Of a DNA stretch of 64,000 nt, positions 43,299 through 50,530 are shown one piece after another; the stretch's first letter is position 1; every line of letters begins with the position of its first letter. The translations under genes and the position numbers were made by a program. Origin of the DNA: Bacteroidales bacterium. Lineage in GTDB: Bacteria; Bacteroidota; Bacteroidia; Bacteroidales; P3. The notes beneath the pieces are model-generated. The model was not told the DNA's origin and ran no database searches. It saw only the letters and a program-made list of their open reading frames with translations. The stretch spans positions 1-64,000 of the forward strand of contig JAGCVI010000030.1 in NCBI GenBank assembly GCA_017962445.1, written 5' to 3'.

Positions 43299-43688
43299 TT
43301 AAGTTTCCAATTTGGTCTTTATCTCCCATTCCATACTCTCAAAGAAGGTATAAGCAAAGAAATCCTCATTCCCTGCTATTTCCATCCCGCCAATCCCATT
43401 CTGATAGCACTCATCATCTTTGCTATGGTTATTCACGCCTGCCCACAGATGCCATCTCGTATCTGTCAGTCCAACGGAGAATCTACAATCAAAAAGTTTC
43501 GTATCCCACAAGAAATCAAATTCCTCTTTGTTATCCCATGCAACAGTGGCATCCGCCAAAATTCTGTCATCGGGACATTGGTCAAGGAACGCTGTAACAT
43601 TTGCCTCATATTGTTCAGCATTGGGAATGTAGAACTGTTCCAATTGCGACTTTACATCAGCCAAAAGCCGTTGTGCATTTGTTTCCAT
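43299..43688 (-). CDS. small acidic Trp-rich protein, paralogous to the 42356 gene
   Basis: 129 residues, acidic. An N-terminal helical region (QRLLADVKSQLEQFY) precedes the core shared with the 141-residue protein nearby: W-D-N-K-E-E, FLWDTKLFDCRFSVG. No signal peptide. It starts 4 bases after rtcB on the minus strand, so it is the closest operon partner of the RNA ligase. Function unknown. Confidence 0.7.
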   Translation of the reverse strand: METNAQRLLADVKSQLEQFYIPNAEQYEANVTAFLDQCPDDRILADATVAWDNKEEFDFLWDTKLFDCRFSVGLTDTRWHLWAGVNNHSKDDECYQNGIGGMEIAGNEDFFAYTFFESMEWEIKTKLET

Positions 43689-43692
43689 AAGC

Positions 43693-44868
43693 TCACCCTT
43701 TTATCACCGCTATTGGCTCCAACTTAACCTTAATCTTCACCAAATCGGATTCCAAAGCAATCACTTGGTCAATATCTTTGTATGCACTAGCAGCTTCATC
43801 GAGGTCGTGCTGTGTCCGGAGAACGTGGACTATACCCTTTGCATCCATTTTCTTTATCTCGTCCTCCAAGTTCAGAGTATTGATAGCCTGTGTACGGCTC
43901 ATAGCACGGCCAGCACCGTGGGAGGAACTCATAAAGCTGTCGGGGTTGCCGAGCCCCTCAACGATATAGGAACTGGTTCCCATCGATCCAGGTATGATGC
44001 CTATTTCTCCCTCCCTTGCACGGACAGCCCCCTTTCGGTGGACGATGCAATTGTGTCCGAAGTGGTTTTCCCAAGCGGCATAGTTGTGGGCAATGTCAAT
44101 AGCTGGCTCAAACTCTACATCTGGCAGAGCATCGAAGATGACTTCCTCAATACGCTCCATCATAAGATTTCGGTTGCACTTGGCGAAGGCGATGCAATAC
44201 TCCATCTCCCTCCAATAGTTGTTGAACTCAGGTGTTTTCAACGGCAGGAATGGAAGCATCAGTTCTGGTTCCACCTTGCTGTAGTATAGTTCGTTGAACC
44301 ACTTTGCACGCTTGTTGAAATAATCGCCAACCTGCTTGCCGAGATTACGGGAGCCGGAGTGTATCATAATCCACAACCACCCATCTTGGTCTTTCTGAAG
44401 TTCGATGAAATGGTTGCCTCCGCCGAGTGTCCCTATCTGGTGTCTCGCTGAGATATACTGACGCTTAACCACTTCCGTCTTTTCTATATCAAATCCTTCG
44501 GGCAGATACTTCTCATCCTGCAGTTCCTCGTGGTGGTCCATACCCAGAGGGATACGCTCACGGATACCACGCATAATAATTTTACGAAGGAATTCCGTCT
44601 CAATCATCTCGGCACGGACGTTTGTCTTCACAGCACGCATACCACAACCAATGTCAACACCCACTGCATTAGGAATTACCACGTCTTTGGTCGGCAGCAC
44701 ACCTCCGATAGGCATACCCATTCCGGCGTGGCAGTCGGGCATCAGTGCAATATGATGGTATACAAACGGCAACGAGGCAAGGTTCTCCACTTGCCCTCGT
44801 GCCGATTCTTCAATGTCGGTGAGCCACATCTTGACCACTGTCTTTCCAATTGCTTCTACTTTTTCCAT
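43693..44868 (-). CDS. rtcB: RNA-splicing ligase RtcB
   Basis: 391 residues, slightly shorter than E. coli RtcB (408). Conserved elements are ALMPDCHAGMGMPIGGVLP, VGVDIGCGM (Mn-binding Asp and Cys), GTLGGGNHFIEL, HSGSRNLG and SSSHGAGRAMSR, which carries the GMP-accepting His. RtcB seals RNA ends bearing 2',3'-cyclic phosphate (or 3'-phosphate) and 5'-OH, repairing RNAs cut by ribotoxins. It heads an eight-gene minus-strand run of mostly unknown small proteins, with no rtcA cyclase or RtcR activator here. About 200 bases of structured leader and a shared promoter element precede it. Confidence 0.95.
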   Translation of the reverse strand: MEKVEAIGKTVVKMWLTDIEESARGQVENLASLPFVYHHIALMPDCHAGMGMPIGGVLPTKDVVIPNAVGVDIGCGMRAVKTNVRAEMIETEFLRKIIMRGIRERIPLGMDHHEELQDEKYLPEGFDIEKTEVVKRQYISARHQIGTLGGGNHFIELQKDQDGWLWIMIHSGSRNLGKQVGDYFNKRAKWFNELYYSKVEPELMLPFLPLKTPEFNNYWREMEYCIAFAKCNRNLMMERIEEVIFDALPDVEFEPAIDIAHNYAAWENHFGHNCIVHRKGAVRAREGEIGIIPGSMGTSSYIVEGLGNPDSFMSSSHGAGRAMSRTQAINTLNLEDEIKKMDAKGIVHVLRTQHDLDEAASAYKDIDQVIALESDLVKIKVKLEPIAVIKG

Positions 44869-44965
44869 AAATATTAATTTTGTGGCGGGGGAGGGATTCG
44901 TGCTGTGGCGTCGGCTCGGCCGACAATCTCCGACCTCGATCTTATGAAACTCGCGAACTGCAGAT

Positions 44966-45067
44966 GATATAAAAAGGAGACACCTTCAAACTGCTGCCAG
45001 CGCCGATACGGATGAGCTAAAACGCAGAGGAGTCTCCTTGTACCAGGATAACCAGACTGCTCATACC
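44966..45067 (-). promoter_or_regulatory. structured leader RNA upstream of rtcB
   Basis: Two inverted repeats interleave. S1 is GCTCAT (45059-45064, plus flanking CC) with ATGAGC (45012-45017, plus GG). S2 is GTCTCCTT (45032-45039) with AAGGAGAC (44974-44981). On the minus-strand RNA the order is S1 5', S2 5', S1 3', S2 3', so they form an H-type pseudoknot or two mutually exclusive hairpins. The S2 hairpin runs directly into TTTTTATATC, a terminator-like end. This suggests attenuation of rtcB, or a discrete ~110-base RNA. Not matched to a known RNA family. Confidence 0.5.
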
Positions 45068-45080
45068 CCGCATTAATTTT

Positions 45081-45136
45081 TGACTGCAAAAGTACATCAA
45101 ATAACTTCTCCTTTGCGAGAGTTGAAAGGCTTTCAA
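45081..45136 (-). promoter_or_regulatory. shared palindrome-plus-promoter element, copy 1 (rtcB)
   Basis: Minus strand: palindrome TTGAAAGCCTTTCAA (45122-45136), 27 bases, then TACTTTTG (45087-45094), a TAnnTTTG -7 box. No TTTG is seen at -33, which would suit an activator-dependent promoter with the palindrome as operator. It drives toward rtcB. Confidence 0.65.
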
Positions 45137-45691
45137 AAAAAATAGGTTGCTTTATAAGGCGACTGCACTCGATGCGTCTGCCAACACATCCGCAGAGCAA
45201 CCCATCATAGGTGGCAGCCTTTAAAGGAGGCATGAATCCAATAACCAGACACTTCTCAACGGGCCCAATTCCCATCAATATTCCGATAATTGGATGTTCA
45301 CGCCACCTTATTTCTATAAAGGTAGGATACAACACTTGCAAGATATTTGTCCACTCAAGCAACGAACCATACATCCAACGTGAATGCAGTTGGTCGCTCC
45401 GCAGGGGACACCGCTGACTTGCCAATAAGTACACATGGGGCTATCACCAAACCGTAGTACAATTCCGCGGACGTTGGCGGATAGAAACCATTAAGCAATC
45501 TCCTAAATCCAATCTTGTTGGAAACTCAGCCGAACAGCCTGTCGAAACAGCTGTCTCCCGTAAAAACGGCGCACAGAGCGCTGCCCAATTAGTTATAACC
45601 CATCGCAAATAGGCGAAGCAATTCCTCGTTGTAGCAATCCTACCTTTTCGGTTTCAATCATTCAAAGTTCTCTCATTTGACATTGCAAAAG
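45137..45691. other. gene-free region between rtcB leader and the next gene
   Basis: No convincing gene. A minus-strand frame of 186 codons (44874-45434) runs across the leader and promoter element and has no domain signature, so I reject it. A plus-strand 60-codon open stretch without start (about 45424-45611) could be a decayed gene end. No tRNA or IS features are seen. Confidence 0.5.
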
Positions 45692-46036
45692 TTATTTTCT
45701 ATATAACCTTATATAATTATCTACTTTTTCTCTCTCAGCAAACATTATTGCCCATTCCTTAAAGGTGTGCTCCTGCACACTTTGTGCATCATAATAAGGA
45801 GTGTCCCATAATTTTAGCACAGAAGCACATATTATTTCTGGATCAAGTCCAAATGCATCAGCGGCTTTATCCCAATGTTCCTTCATTATCTCCTTCACAA
45901 ATTTACGTTTGTTGCATTTCGGATTTTTTAACAGTATTTCAAAAGCACACTCTTCCAATTCACAAATAGCATCTAACATATCCTCAGCATCGCTAGTTGC
46001 ATCTACACTGGTATATTCTATTTCTTCGTCTTCCAT
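45692..46036 (-). CDS. small acidic protein of unknown function
   Basis: 114 residues from the ATG at 46036; a TTG seven codons upstream is in frame but less likely. Very acidic N-terminus (MEDEEIEYTSVDATSDAEDM), then a helical domain (NKRKFVKEIMKEHWDKAAD; EWAIMFAEREKVDNYIRLY). No family recognised. It is a single-gene unit behind shared promoter element copy 2 and a leader closed by a 10-bp inverted repeat. Confidence 0.7.
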   Translation of the reverse strand: MEDEEIEYTSVDATSDAEDMLDAICELEECAFEILLKNPKCNKRKFVKEIMKEHWDKAADAFGLDPEIICASVLKLWDTPYYDAQSVQEHTFKEWAIMFAEREKVDNYIRLYRK

Positions 46037-46061
46037 TGTTGTTTTTTTATTAATCAAATAT

Positions 46062-46156
46062 TACAATGTGGATGACAATGGCATGGGTAGCGACCTGCTC
46101 AATGCTACGCAATGCAATCCTATACGTACTCGTACCACACTGGGAGCCACATTGTA
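46062..46156 (-). promoter_or_regulatory. structured leader of the 45692 gene
   Basis: TACAATGTGG (46147-46156 read on the minus strand) pairs perfectly with CCACATTGTA (46062-46071), closing a 95-base leader. Inside, GTAGC and GCTAC form a second stem around 12 bases. The RNA would begin just 5' of the closing stem and end ~25 bases before the ATG. Confidence 0.45.
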
Positions 46157-46160
46157 TTTC

Positions 46161-46215
46161 GACTGCAAAAGTACATCAAATAACTTTTGGTATGCTAGAG
46201 TTGAAAGGCTTTCAA
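46161..46215 (-). promoter_or_regulatory. shared palindrome-plus-promoter element, copy 2
   Basis: Minus strand palindrome TTGAAAGCCTTTCAA (46201-46215), 27 bases, TACTTTTG (46166-46173). Its palindrome lies only 8 bases from the -33 box of the divergent BRO-N promoter, so one bound regulator could affect both directions. Confidence 0.65.
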
Positions 46216-46223
46216 AAATATAT

Positions 46224-46254
46224 TTTGCCGTTCCGCTTAACTTTCGTAACTTTG
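46224..46254 (+). promoter_or_regulatory. promoter of the BRO-N gene
   Basis: TTTG (46224-46227), 19 bases, TAACTTTG (46247-46254): exact Bacteroidota promoter. The expected start near 46261 leaves only ~8 bases before the ATG at 46269, an almost leaderless message. Confidence 0.75.
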
Positions 46255-46268
46255 CACCATCAAACGGT

Positions 46269-47129
46269 ATGGAATTTATGAAAGAGAATTTTGCAATACA
46301 ACTATTTGATGGTAAACAAGTTCGTTACGTGTGGGATGCGGAACAGGAAAAGTACTTTTTTTCTGTTACCGACGTAGTGGCGGTGCTTACCGAAAGTGCC
46401 GATGCGGCCTCCTATTGGAGGAAACTGAAACAGAGGCTAAAAGCGGAAGGAAATGAAACCGTGACAAATTGTCACGCTTTGAAACTTCCTGCGGCAGATG
46501 GGAAAAACCGCAAGGTCGATGTTGCTGATATAGAGCAGATTCTACGACTAATACAATCCATACCTTCGAAGAAAGCCGAACCGCTGAAGCAGTGGCTCGC
46601 CGAAGTGGGCAGCCAGCGTATCGACCAGATGATCGACCCCGAACTGACGTTCCAGATGGCTGTCGAAGACTACCGCCGGCAGGGTTATAGCGACAAATGG
46701 ATAGAGAACCGCATGAAGTCTATCCGCACACGCAAAGAGCTAACCGACGAGTGGGAGCGTTCGGGAGTGAAAGATCAGAAAGACTTCGCCATGCTTACAA
46801 ATATACTCACAAAAGCTTGGAGCGGTATGACCACAGGCGAATACAAGCAATACAAAGGCCTCACAAAGGAAAACCTGCGCGACAATATGACCAACCTGGA
46901 GTTGGCACTTAACACCCTTGCCGAAGCAGCCACTACTGAGATTTCACGCAACCGCAATCCGCAGACAATGCAAGAAAACAGGCAAGTGGCACAAAGTGGA
47001 GGCAAAGCCGCCAAGGTGGCACGCGAAGAAGTGGAGAAGCAGATAGGTCACAGTGTTATTTCCCCAAATCGTGCTTCCGACTACCTGTTGCCCTCAGAGG
47101 ATATCGAAGTGAAAGAAATAAAGGATTAA
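46269..47129 (+). CDS. BRO-N domain protein (phage antirepressor-like)
   Basis: 286 residues from the ATG at 46269, which fits the promoter; the longer open frame reaches through the promoter and is rejected. Residues ~5-110 match the BRO-N domain (FDGKQVRYVWDAEQEKYFF, SVTDVVAVLTES, SIPSKKAEPLKQWLAEVG), a DNA-binding domain of phage and baculovirus BRO proteins. The C-terminal half is helical with repeated charged segments (KSIRTRKELTDEWERSG) and is common in chromosomal Bacteroidales copies. It is divergent from the copy 2 element, so it could be the regulator acting there. A broken relative lies at 50243. Confidence 0.85.
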   Translation: MEFMKENFAIQLFDGKQVRYVWDAEQEKYFFSVTDVVAVLTESADAASYWRKLKQRLKAEGNETVTNCHALKLPAADGKNRKVDVADIEQILRLIQSIPSKKAEPLKQWLAEVGSQRIDQMIDPELTFQMAVEDYRRQGYSDKWIENRMKSIRTRKELTDEWERSGVKDQKDFAMLTNILTKAWSGMTTGEYKQYKGLTKENLRDNMTNLELALNTLAEAATTEISRNRNPQTMQENRQVAQSGGKAAKVAREEVEKQIGHSVISPNRASDYLLPSEDIEVKEIKD

Positions 47130-47142
47130 AAGTCTAACAGCC

Positions 47143-48216
47143 ATGATGGACCTCAATAAAATCCGAGTTCATGAGACGATAAACATCCTCATCCGCAAGG
47201 ATATCCCTATCCTGTCGGAGGTCATCAAGAATGGCCAACCTGTAGCTATTTATTGCGAGCAGACGTACCACGAGGGGATAAACAACTATATCCGCATCCA
47301 CTACGATAAAATCTGCCGCCAGCTCGACTCCAACGAAATTACTTTTATCTATTTTCCTCTCTTCCTGGAGCATCTTGACGAATACCTTCAGTATTTCTTC
47401 CCCGACAGCACAGGGATAGACACCCACTCGCTGACGGCGGATAGTTTCTACAAGAGCATTGCCGAAAACGTCGCCGAACTGCCATCCACCGGGCATCCGA
47501 TACTGCTCATCACCGACCGCAGGCGTAATGCCGACGAGGAAACGGTGCCATTCTGCTGTTACGACCTTGATTATGTCGACGACCACCAGTTTGAATATGC
47601 CCTGCGGCACTATCTGCCGCCGTTAAGATATCGTCTCGACGATGAGGCCGACAAGATGTGTTGGGCGCATGATGATAGTGGATATGATGCCGACCAAGAG
47701 AGCAACGATATTCTATTAAAGGAGATTAGCGAAAAGGTTGCTCGCCTTATTGCACGGGGCGTGAATATTTCCATCATTCGAGGTATCCTTAATTTACACA
47801 ATCCATCACTCAGCAAGCTGGTGATCACTGATGACTTCCGCCTTATATTGCCCAACTATGGGAACCGCGAGATACTGATGTCCAAGCTGTCGAAAGCCCT
47901 ATATTTCCTTTACCTCCGACACAAAGAGGGATTGCTGTTTAAAGAGCTGCGCGACCACAAAAACGAACTTTATGACCTTTACCGCACTGTCTCGCCCCGC
48001 GAGGATATGGAGGCAATGGATCGAAGCGTGGAAGACCTAGTGGATAGTACCAAGAACAGCATCAATGTCAACTGCAGCCGTATCAAGAAAGCCTTCGTTG
48101 AAGAGATTGACGATAGCATAGCCAAACAGTATTATATTGACGGGAAGCGAGGCGAACCCAAATTCATTGCCCTCGACCGCAAGTTGGTCGAGGATCAATC
48201 AAGGATGATTATGTGA
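47143..48216 (+). CDS. unrecognised protein downstream of the BRO-N gene
   Basis: 357 residues, soluble. The first ~150 residues alternate strands and helices (PVAIYCEQTYHEGINNYI; ITFIYFPLFLEHLDEYLQ). A helical linker follows (LLKEISEKVARLIARGVNIS), and the C-terminal ~130 residues look like a winged helix (LMSKLSKALYFLYLRHKEG; LFKELRDHKNELYDLYRTV). That end suggests DNA binding. It starts 13 bases after the BRO-N stop, so the two form an operon. No named family. Confidence 0.75.
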   Translation: MMDLNKIRVHETINILIRKDIPILSEVIKNGQPVAIYCEQTYHEGINNYIRIHYDKICRQLDSNEITFIYFPLFLEHLDEYLQYFFPDSTGIDTHSLTADSFYKSIAENVAELPSTGHPILLITDRRRNADEETVPFCCYDLDYVDDHQFEYALRHYLPPLRYRLDDEADKMCWAHDDSGYDADQESNDILLKEISEKVARLIARGVNISIIRGILNLHNPSLSKLVITDDFRLILPNYGNREILMSKLSKALYFLYLRHKEGLLFKELRDHKNELYDLYRTVSPREDMEAMDRSVEDLVDSTKNSINVNCSRIKKAFVEEIDDSIAKQYYIDGKRGEPKFIALDRKLVEDQSRMIM

Positions 48217-48241
48217 ATACAGGAATGGCCGATATATTTAA

Positions 48242-49501
48242 TTAGTAAAAAAAGTGCCGTTTTGCACGTCGAAAACCAGCATTTTCAGCTTCTTTTACTG
48301 TAAGAAACCATTGTTCTCCTTTAGAGGGTATTATTTTTGTATGGTCATACATTTGGTCAAATGGAAGATGGTATATTTTGTCGCCGTTACTGTTTACATT
48401 ACCTTTAATCATAGGGTAATCTTTACATAAAGTAATATTATTCACTAAGACTCCCAAATTCTCGGCAACGAATCTTGCTTGTGCGTCCAGCTGTGTAGTT
48501 GTTATAAAAACAGGAACCGCTTTCCATTCAATATTTATATATTCATTATTTCTATATACTCTTTTAGCGTTACACTTATCATAAAATCGTGTTGCACCAT
48601 AGAGTTGACAGATATGTTTTTCGTAAATGGTTGATTCTTGATTCCAGCATTTGCATTGTATCAGTCGGGTCTCTCCTTTTTTGCGACATACTAAATCAAT
48701 GCCACCATCTTTCAGACCTTTTTCTATGCCTCTATATTCTACTTCGTAGCCATCTTTTTCATAGATATAACCAATATATCTTTCGTACATTTTTCCGACA
48801 TGTGATTTGGTATGATGTTTGTTTAGGTATCTATCAAGTGCTAATTGGTTGCGTTCCGGTTCTGATAGTTCTCTGTATTCAATATCAGATAGAAAAGTCT
48901 TAACACGTTCCTCGTCATCTTTGTCAGGGTCTTCAAAATCTTCTTCTTTTAATATATCTTCATCTTCTGCCCATAGTTCCGATACAAGATACTCCAGTTC
49001 TTTAAGTCGTCTATTTTTCTTTTTGTATTCGTTTATTATCTCGTCAGCACGTGTAAAAGATGGATGACCTTTTTCTTTAAGGTAACAAGCTAATTTTTCA
49101 TCGAGGACAAAACAGGCATCAATATAAGCGTCAACTATTTTCGGAGATTCACCATATTTTTTAAGTTCCTCAAAATAATCTATGACATCATCAAGATGTT
49201 CGTCGATACTATTTTTTGCATCTTCCAAAGCAGAATCAATCTCTTTTTCTGCTTCTTCTCTTAATTTTATTAGTTTTTCTTTTGCTTCTTCAATTTCTTT
49301 TTTTTCTCTATGGATTTCTTTTAAAGCGTTTTCAAAACCCAACTTATCATAATCAGACTTTATTTTAAGTTGTCTGGCAAGATTCTGTAGTTCTACTTCC
49401 TTTTTATTTAATTCAGAAAGACTTCTATTTTTTAATACTTCTATTTTTGCAAGAATCTTATTGAAAAGAAACATATCTTTTGTTGTATTTATCGTTTCCA
49501 A
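48242..49501 (-). CDS. Mrr-type restriction endonuclease with N-terminal coiled coil
   Basis: 419 residues. Residues ~20-115 form a long charged coiled coil (KEVELQNLARQLKIKSD; KKEIEEAKEKLIKLREEAE). Residues ~240-350 carry a PD-(D/E)XK Mrr_cat core: GKMYERYIGYIYEKDGYEVE, KDGGIDLVCRKKG (Asp) and LIQCKCWNQES (Q-x-K), with a later VFITTTQLD strand. Mrr enzymes cut modified or foreign DNA; coiled-coil relatives work at membranes or in complexes. The start overlaps the small membrane-protein gene by 13 bases, so both are probably translated together. The final ~30 residues form a small extra motif (EQWFLTVKEAENAGFRRA). Confidence 0.85.
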   Translation of the reverse strand: METINTTKDMFLFNKILAKIEVLKNRSLSELNKKEVELQNLARQLKIKSDYDKLGFENALKEIHREKKEIEEAKEKLIKLREEAEKEIDSALEDAKNSIDEHLDDVIDYFEELKKYGESPKIVDAYIDACFVLDEKLACYLKEKGHPSFTRADEIINEYKKKNRRLKELEYLVSELWAEDEDILKEEDFEDPDKDDEERVKTFLSDIEYRELSEPERNQLALDRYLNKHHTKSHVGKMYERYIGYIYEKDGYEVEYRGIEKGLKDGGIDLVCRKKGETRLIQCKCWNQESTIYEKHICQLYGATRFYDKCNAKRVYRNNEYINIEWKAVPVFITTTQLDAQARFVAENLGVLVNNITLCKDYPMIKGNVNSNGDKIYHLPFDQMYDHTKIIPSKGEQWFLTVKEAENAGFRRAKRHFFY

Positions 49502-49869
49502 ATATTATTCAACCAATCGTTTCTATAGTCGTTAAAAACGGTTATTCTTTTCCCTTGATATTCTTTTTCATTTAAATAGGATTTAAATATGGATATTTGT
49601 TTTATTGTAAATAAAGAAGTTGTTATAAAAGTTGTTTTTTCTTTATTACGAAGTTGTTTTGTTAAATCATCCAAGTCAGAATTTATTGTTTTCAATTGGC
49701 TGATTTCCTTATCAACATTCTTGATAATTTCATTTGTGCGTTTTTCGAGTTGTTCCTTAATGCCTGGTTTTTGAATGAAATAACACGCAATTTTATTAGT
49801 CAAAGCCGATACCATACCCCCTAAAAACCAGAGGAATACAAAGGAAAGAACAATATATAATCCAATCAT
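49489..49869 (-). CDS. small membrane protein with coiled coil, partner of the Mrr-type nuclease
   Basis: 126 residues. One N-terminal transmembrane helix (LYIVLSFVFLWFLGGMV, about residues 4-20) is followed by a long helical region (RTNEIIKNVDKEISQLKTINS) and a mixed C-terminus. No family recognised. It overlaps the nuclease start by 13 bases and begins 3 bases after the stop of the small Cys-rich gene. It may anchor the nuclease to the inner membrane through paired coiled coils; this is inference. Confidence 0.7.
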   Translation of the reverse strand: MIGLYIVLSFVFLWFLGGMVSALTNKIACYFIQKPGIKEQLEKRTNEIIKNVDKEISQLKTINSDLDDLTKQLRNKEKTTFITTSLFTIKQISIFKSYLNEKEYQGKRITVFNDYRNDWLNNIWKR

Positions 49870-49872
49870 TTC

Positions 49873-50134
49873 TTATCTTTTTTTATAGCAGATTTTACAG
49901 GGGGTGCGGCCTTTGTCCTCGGCGTAGGCGAGGGTGACTTTTTTGATGGTGCCTTTGCAATTGTCAAGACCCTTACAGCGGTCCGTCTTGTGGTAACGCT
50001 TGGAGCTGCCACCTGTGCAGATATACACATATGTCTCCGAAACTGTGGGAAAAGTTTTTGGTGCCACAACGGGCTGCATGTAAAAAAAACTGACCAAACA
50101 GTATAGCAATCGGAAGAGTGATGATGTGTTTCAT
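49873..50134 (-). pseudogene. secreted Cys-rich (metal-binding?) small protein, frameshifted at a T8 run
   Basis: From the ATG at 50134 the frame reads a signal peptide (MKHIITLPIAILFGQFF) and reaches a run of eight Ts (plus strand A8, 50082-50089). After the run the continuation lies in another frame: MQPVVAPKTFPTVSE, VYICTGGSSKRYHKTDRC, CKGLDNCKG, TPCKICYKK. The second part matches small Bacteroidales proteins of the form YICTG...YH...C.GL..C.G...A...GRTPCKIC. A one-base change in the homopolymer would restore one protein of about 85 residues. It may be a pseudogene, a phase-variable gene or a sequencing error. Confidence 0.6.
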
Positions 50135-50190
50135 GATGTCGTCTATTCTAATATTTGCAAAAATAACAAATTAAATTTGATAGCATTTTT

Positions 50191-50246
50191 CGACTGCAAA
50201 AGTACATCAAAAAACATCTCCCTTGCGAGAGCTGAAAGGCTTTCAG
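50191..50246 (-). promoter_or_regulatory. shared palindrome-plus-promoter element, copy 3 (Mrr operon)
   Basis: Minus strand palindrome CTGAAAGCCTTTCAG (50232-50246), 27 bases, TACTTTTG (50197-50204). The outermost pair is C-G here and T-A in the other two copies, so symmetry is kept by a double change. It faces the Cys-rich/membrane/nuclease genes. Confidence 0.65.
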
Positions 50247-50530
50247 TTGGGACTAGGGACTGGTAGAAGTCTCACTGGTTTTCCCATCTCGGAGAGCCAC
50301 TGCTTGATGGATTCGGCTTTCTTAGAAGGAATGGATCGGGTGATGCGCAGCATTTGCTGTAAATCAGGAACAACGATCTTATGGTTCTTGCTGTCAGCAG
50401 CTGGCAGTTTCAGTTGCTTACAATTTGTAAGCAGTTCATCGGAATCTTCTTCATTCATCCAGTTCTTTAGCACCGTCCAGTAGGTGCTCGCCTTGCATAG
50501 AGTGCAGTGTTCGATCAAAGCTTGCATCAC
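50243..50530 (-). pseudogene. BRO-N domain fragment
   Basis: 95 codons with KASTYWTVLKNWM, LPAADSKNHKIV and RSIPSKKAESIKQWLSEMG. They align with residues ~45-115 of the BRO-N protein at 46269 (AASYWRKLKQRL, LPAADGKNRKV, QSIPSKKAEPLKQWLAEVG). The first strand-turn of the domain and the entire C-terminal half are missing. The stop codon lies inside the palindrome of element copy 3, where homology ends abruptly, and the 5' end overlaps the caspase-like gene's stop. Confidence 0.7.

Noticed and set aside
44966..45080. tRNA-like element upstream of rtcB (TAGCTCA resembles a D-arm box)
   Set aside because: No acceptor stem, anticodon arm or T-loop can be drawn around it; kept only as a structured leader.
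44874..45434. 186-codon minus-strand open frame upstream of rtcB
   Set aside because: It crosses the promoter element and the structured leader, has no domain or signal features, and its composition is not coding-like.
45801..47129. 442-residue version of the BRO-N protein
   Set aside because: The N-terminal 156 codons run through two promoters and antisense to another gene; the ATG at 46269 fits the promoter and domain start.
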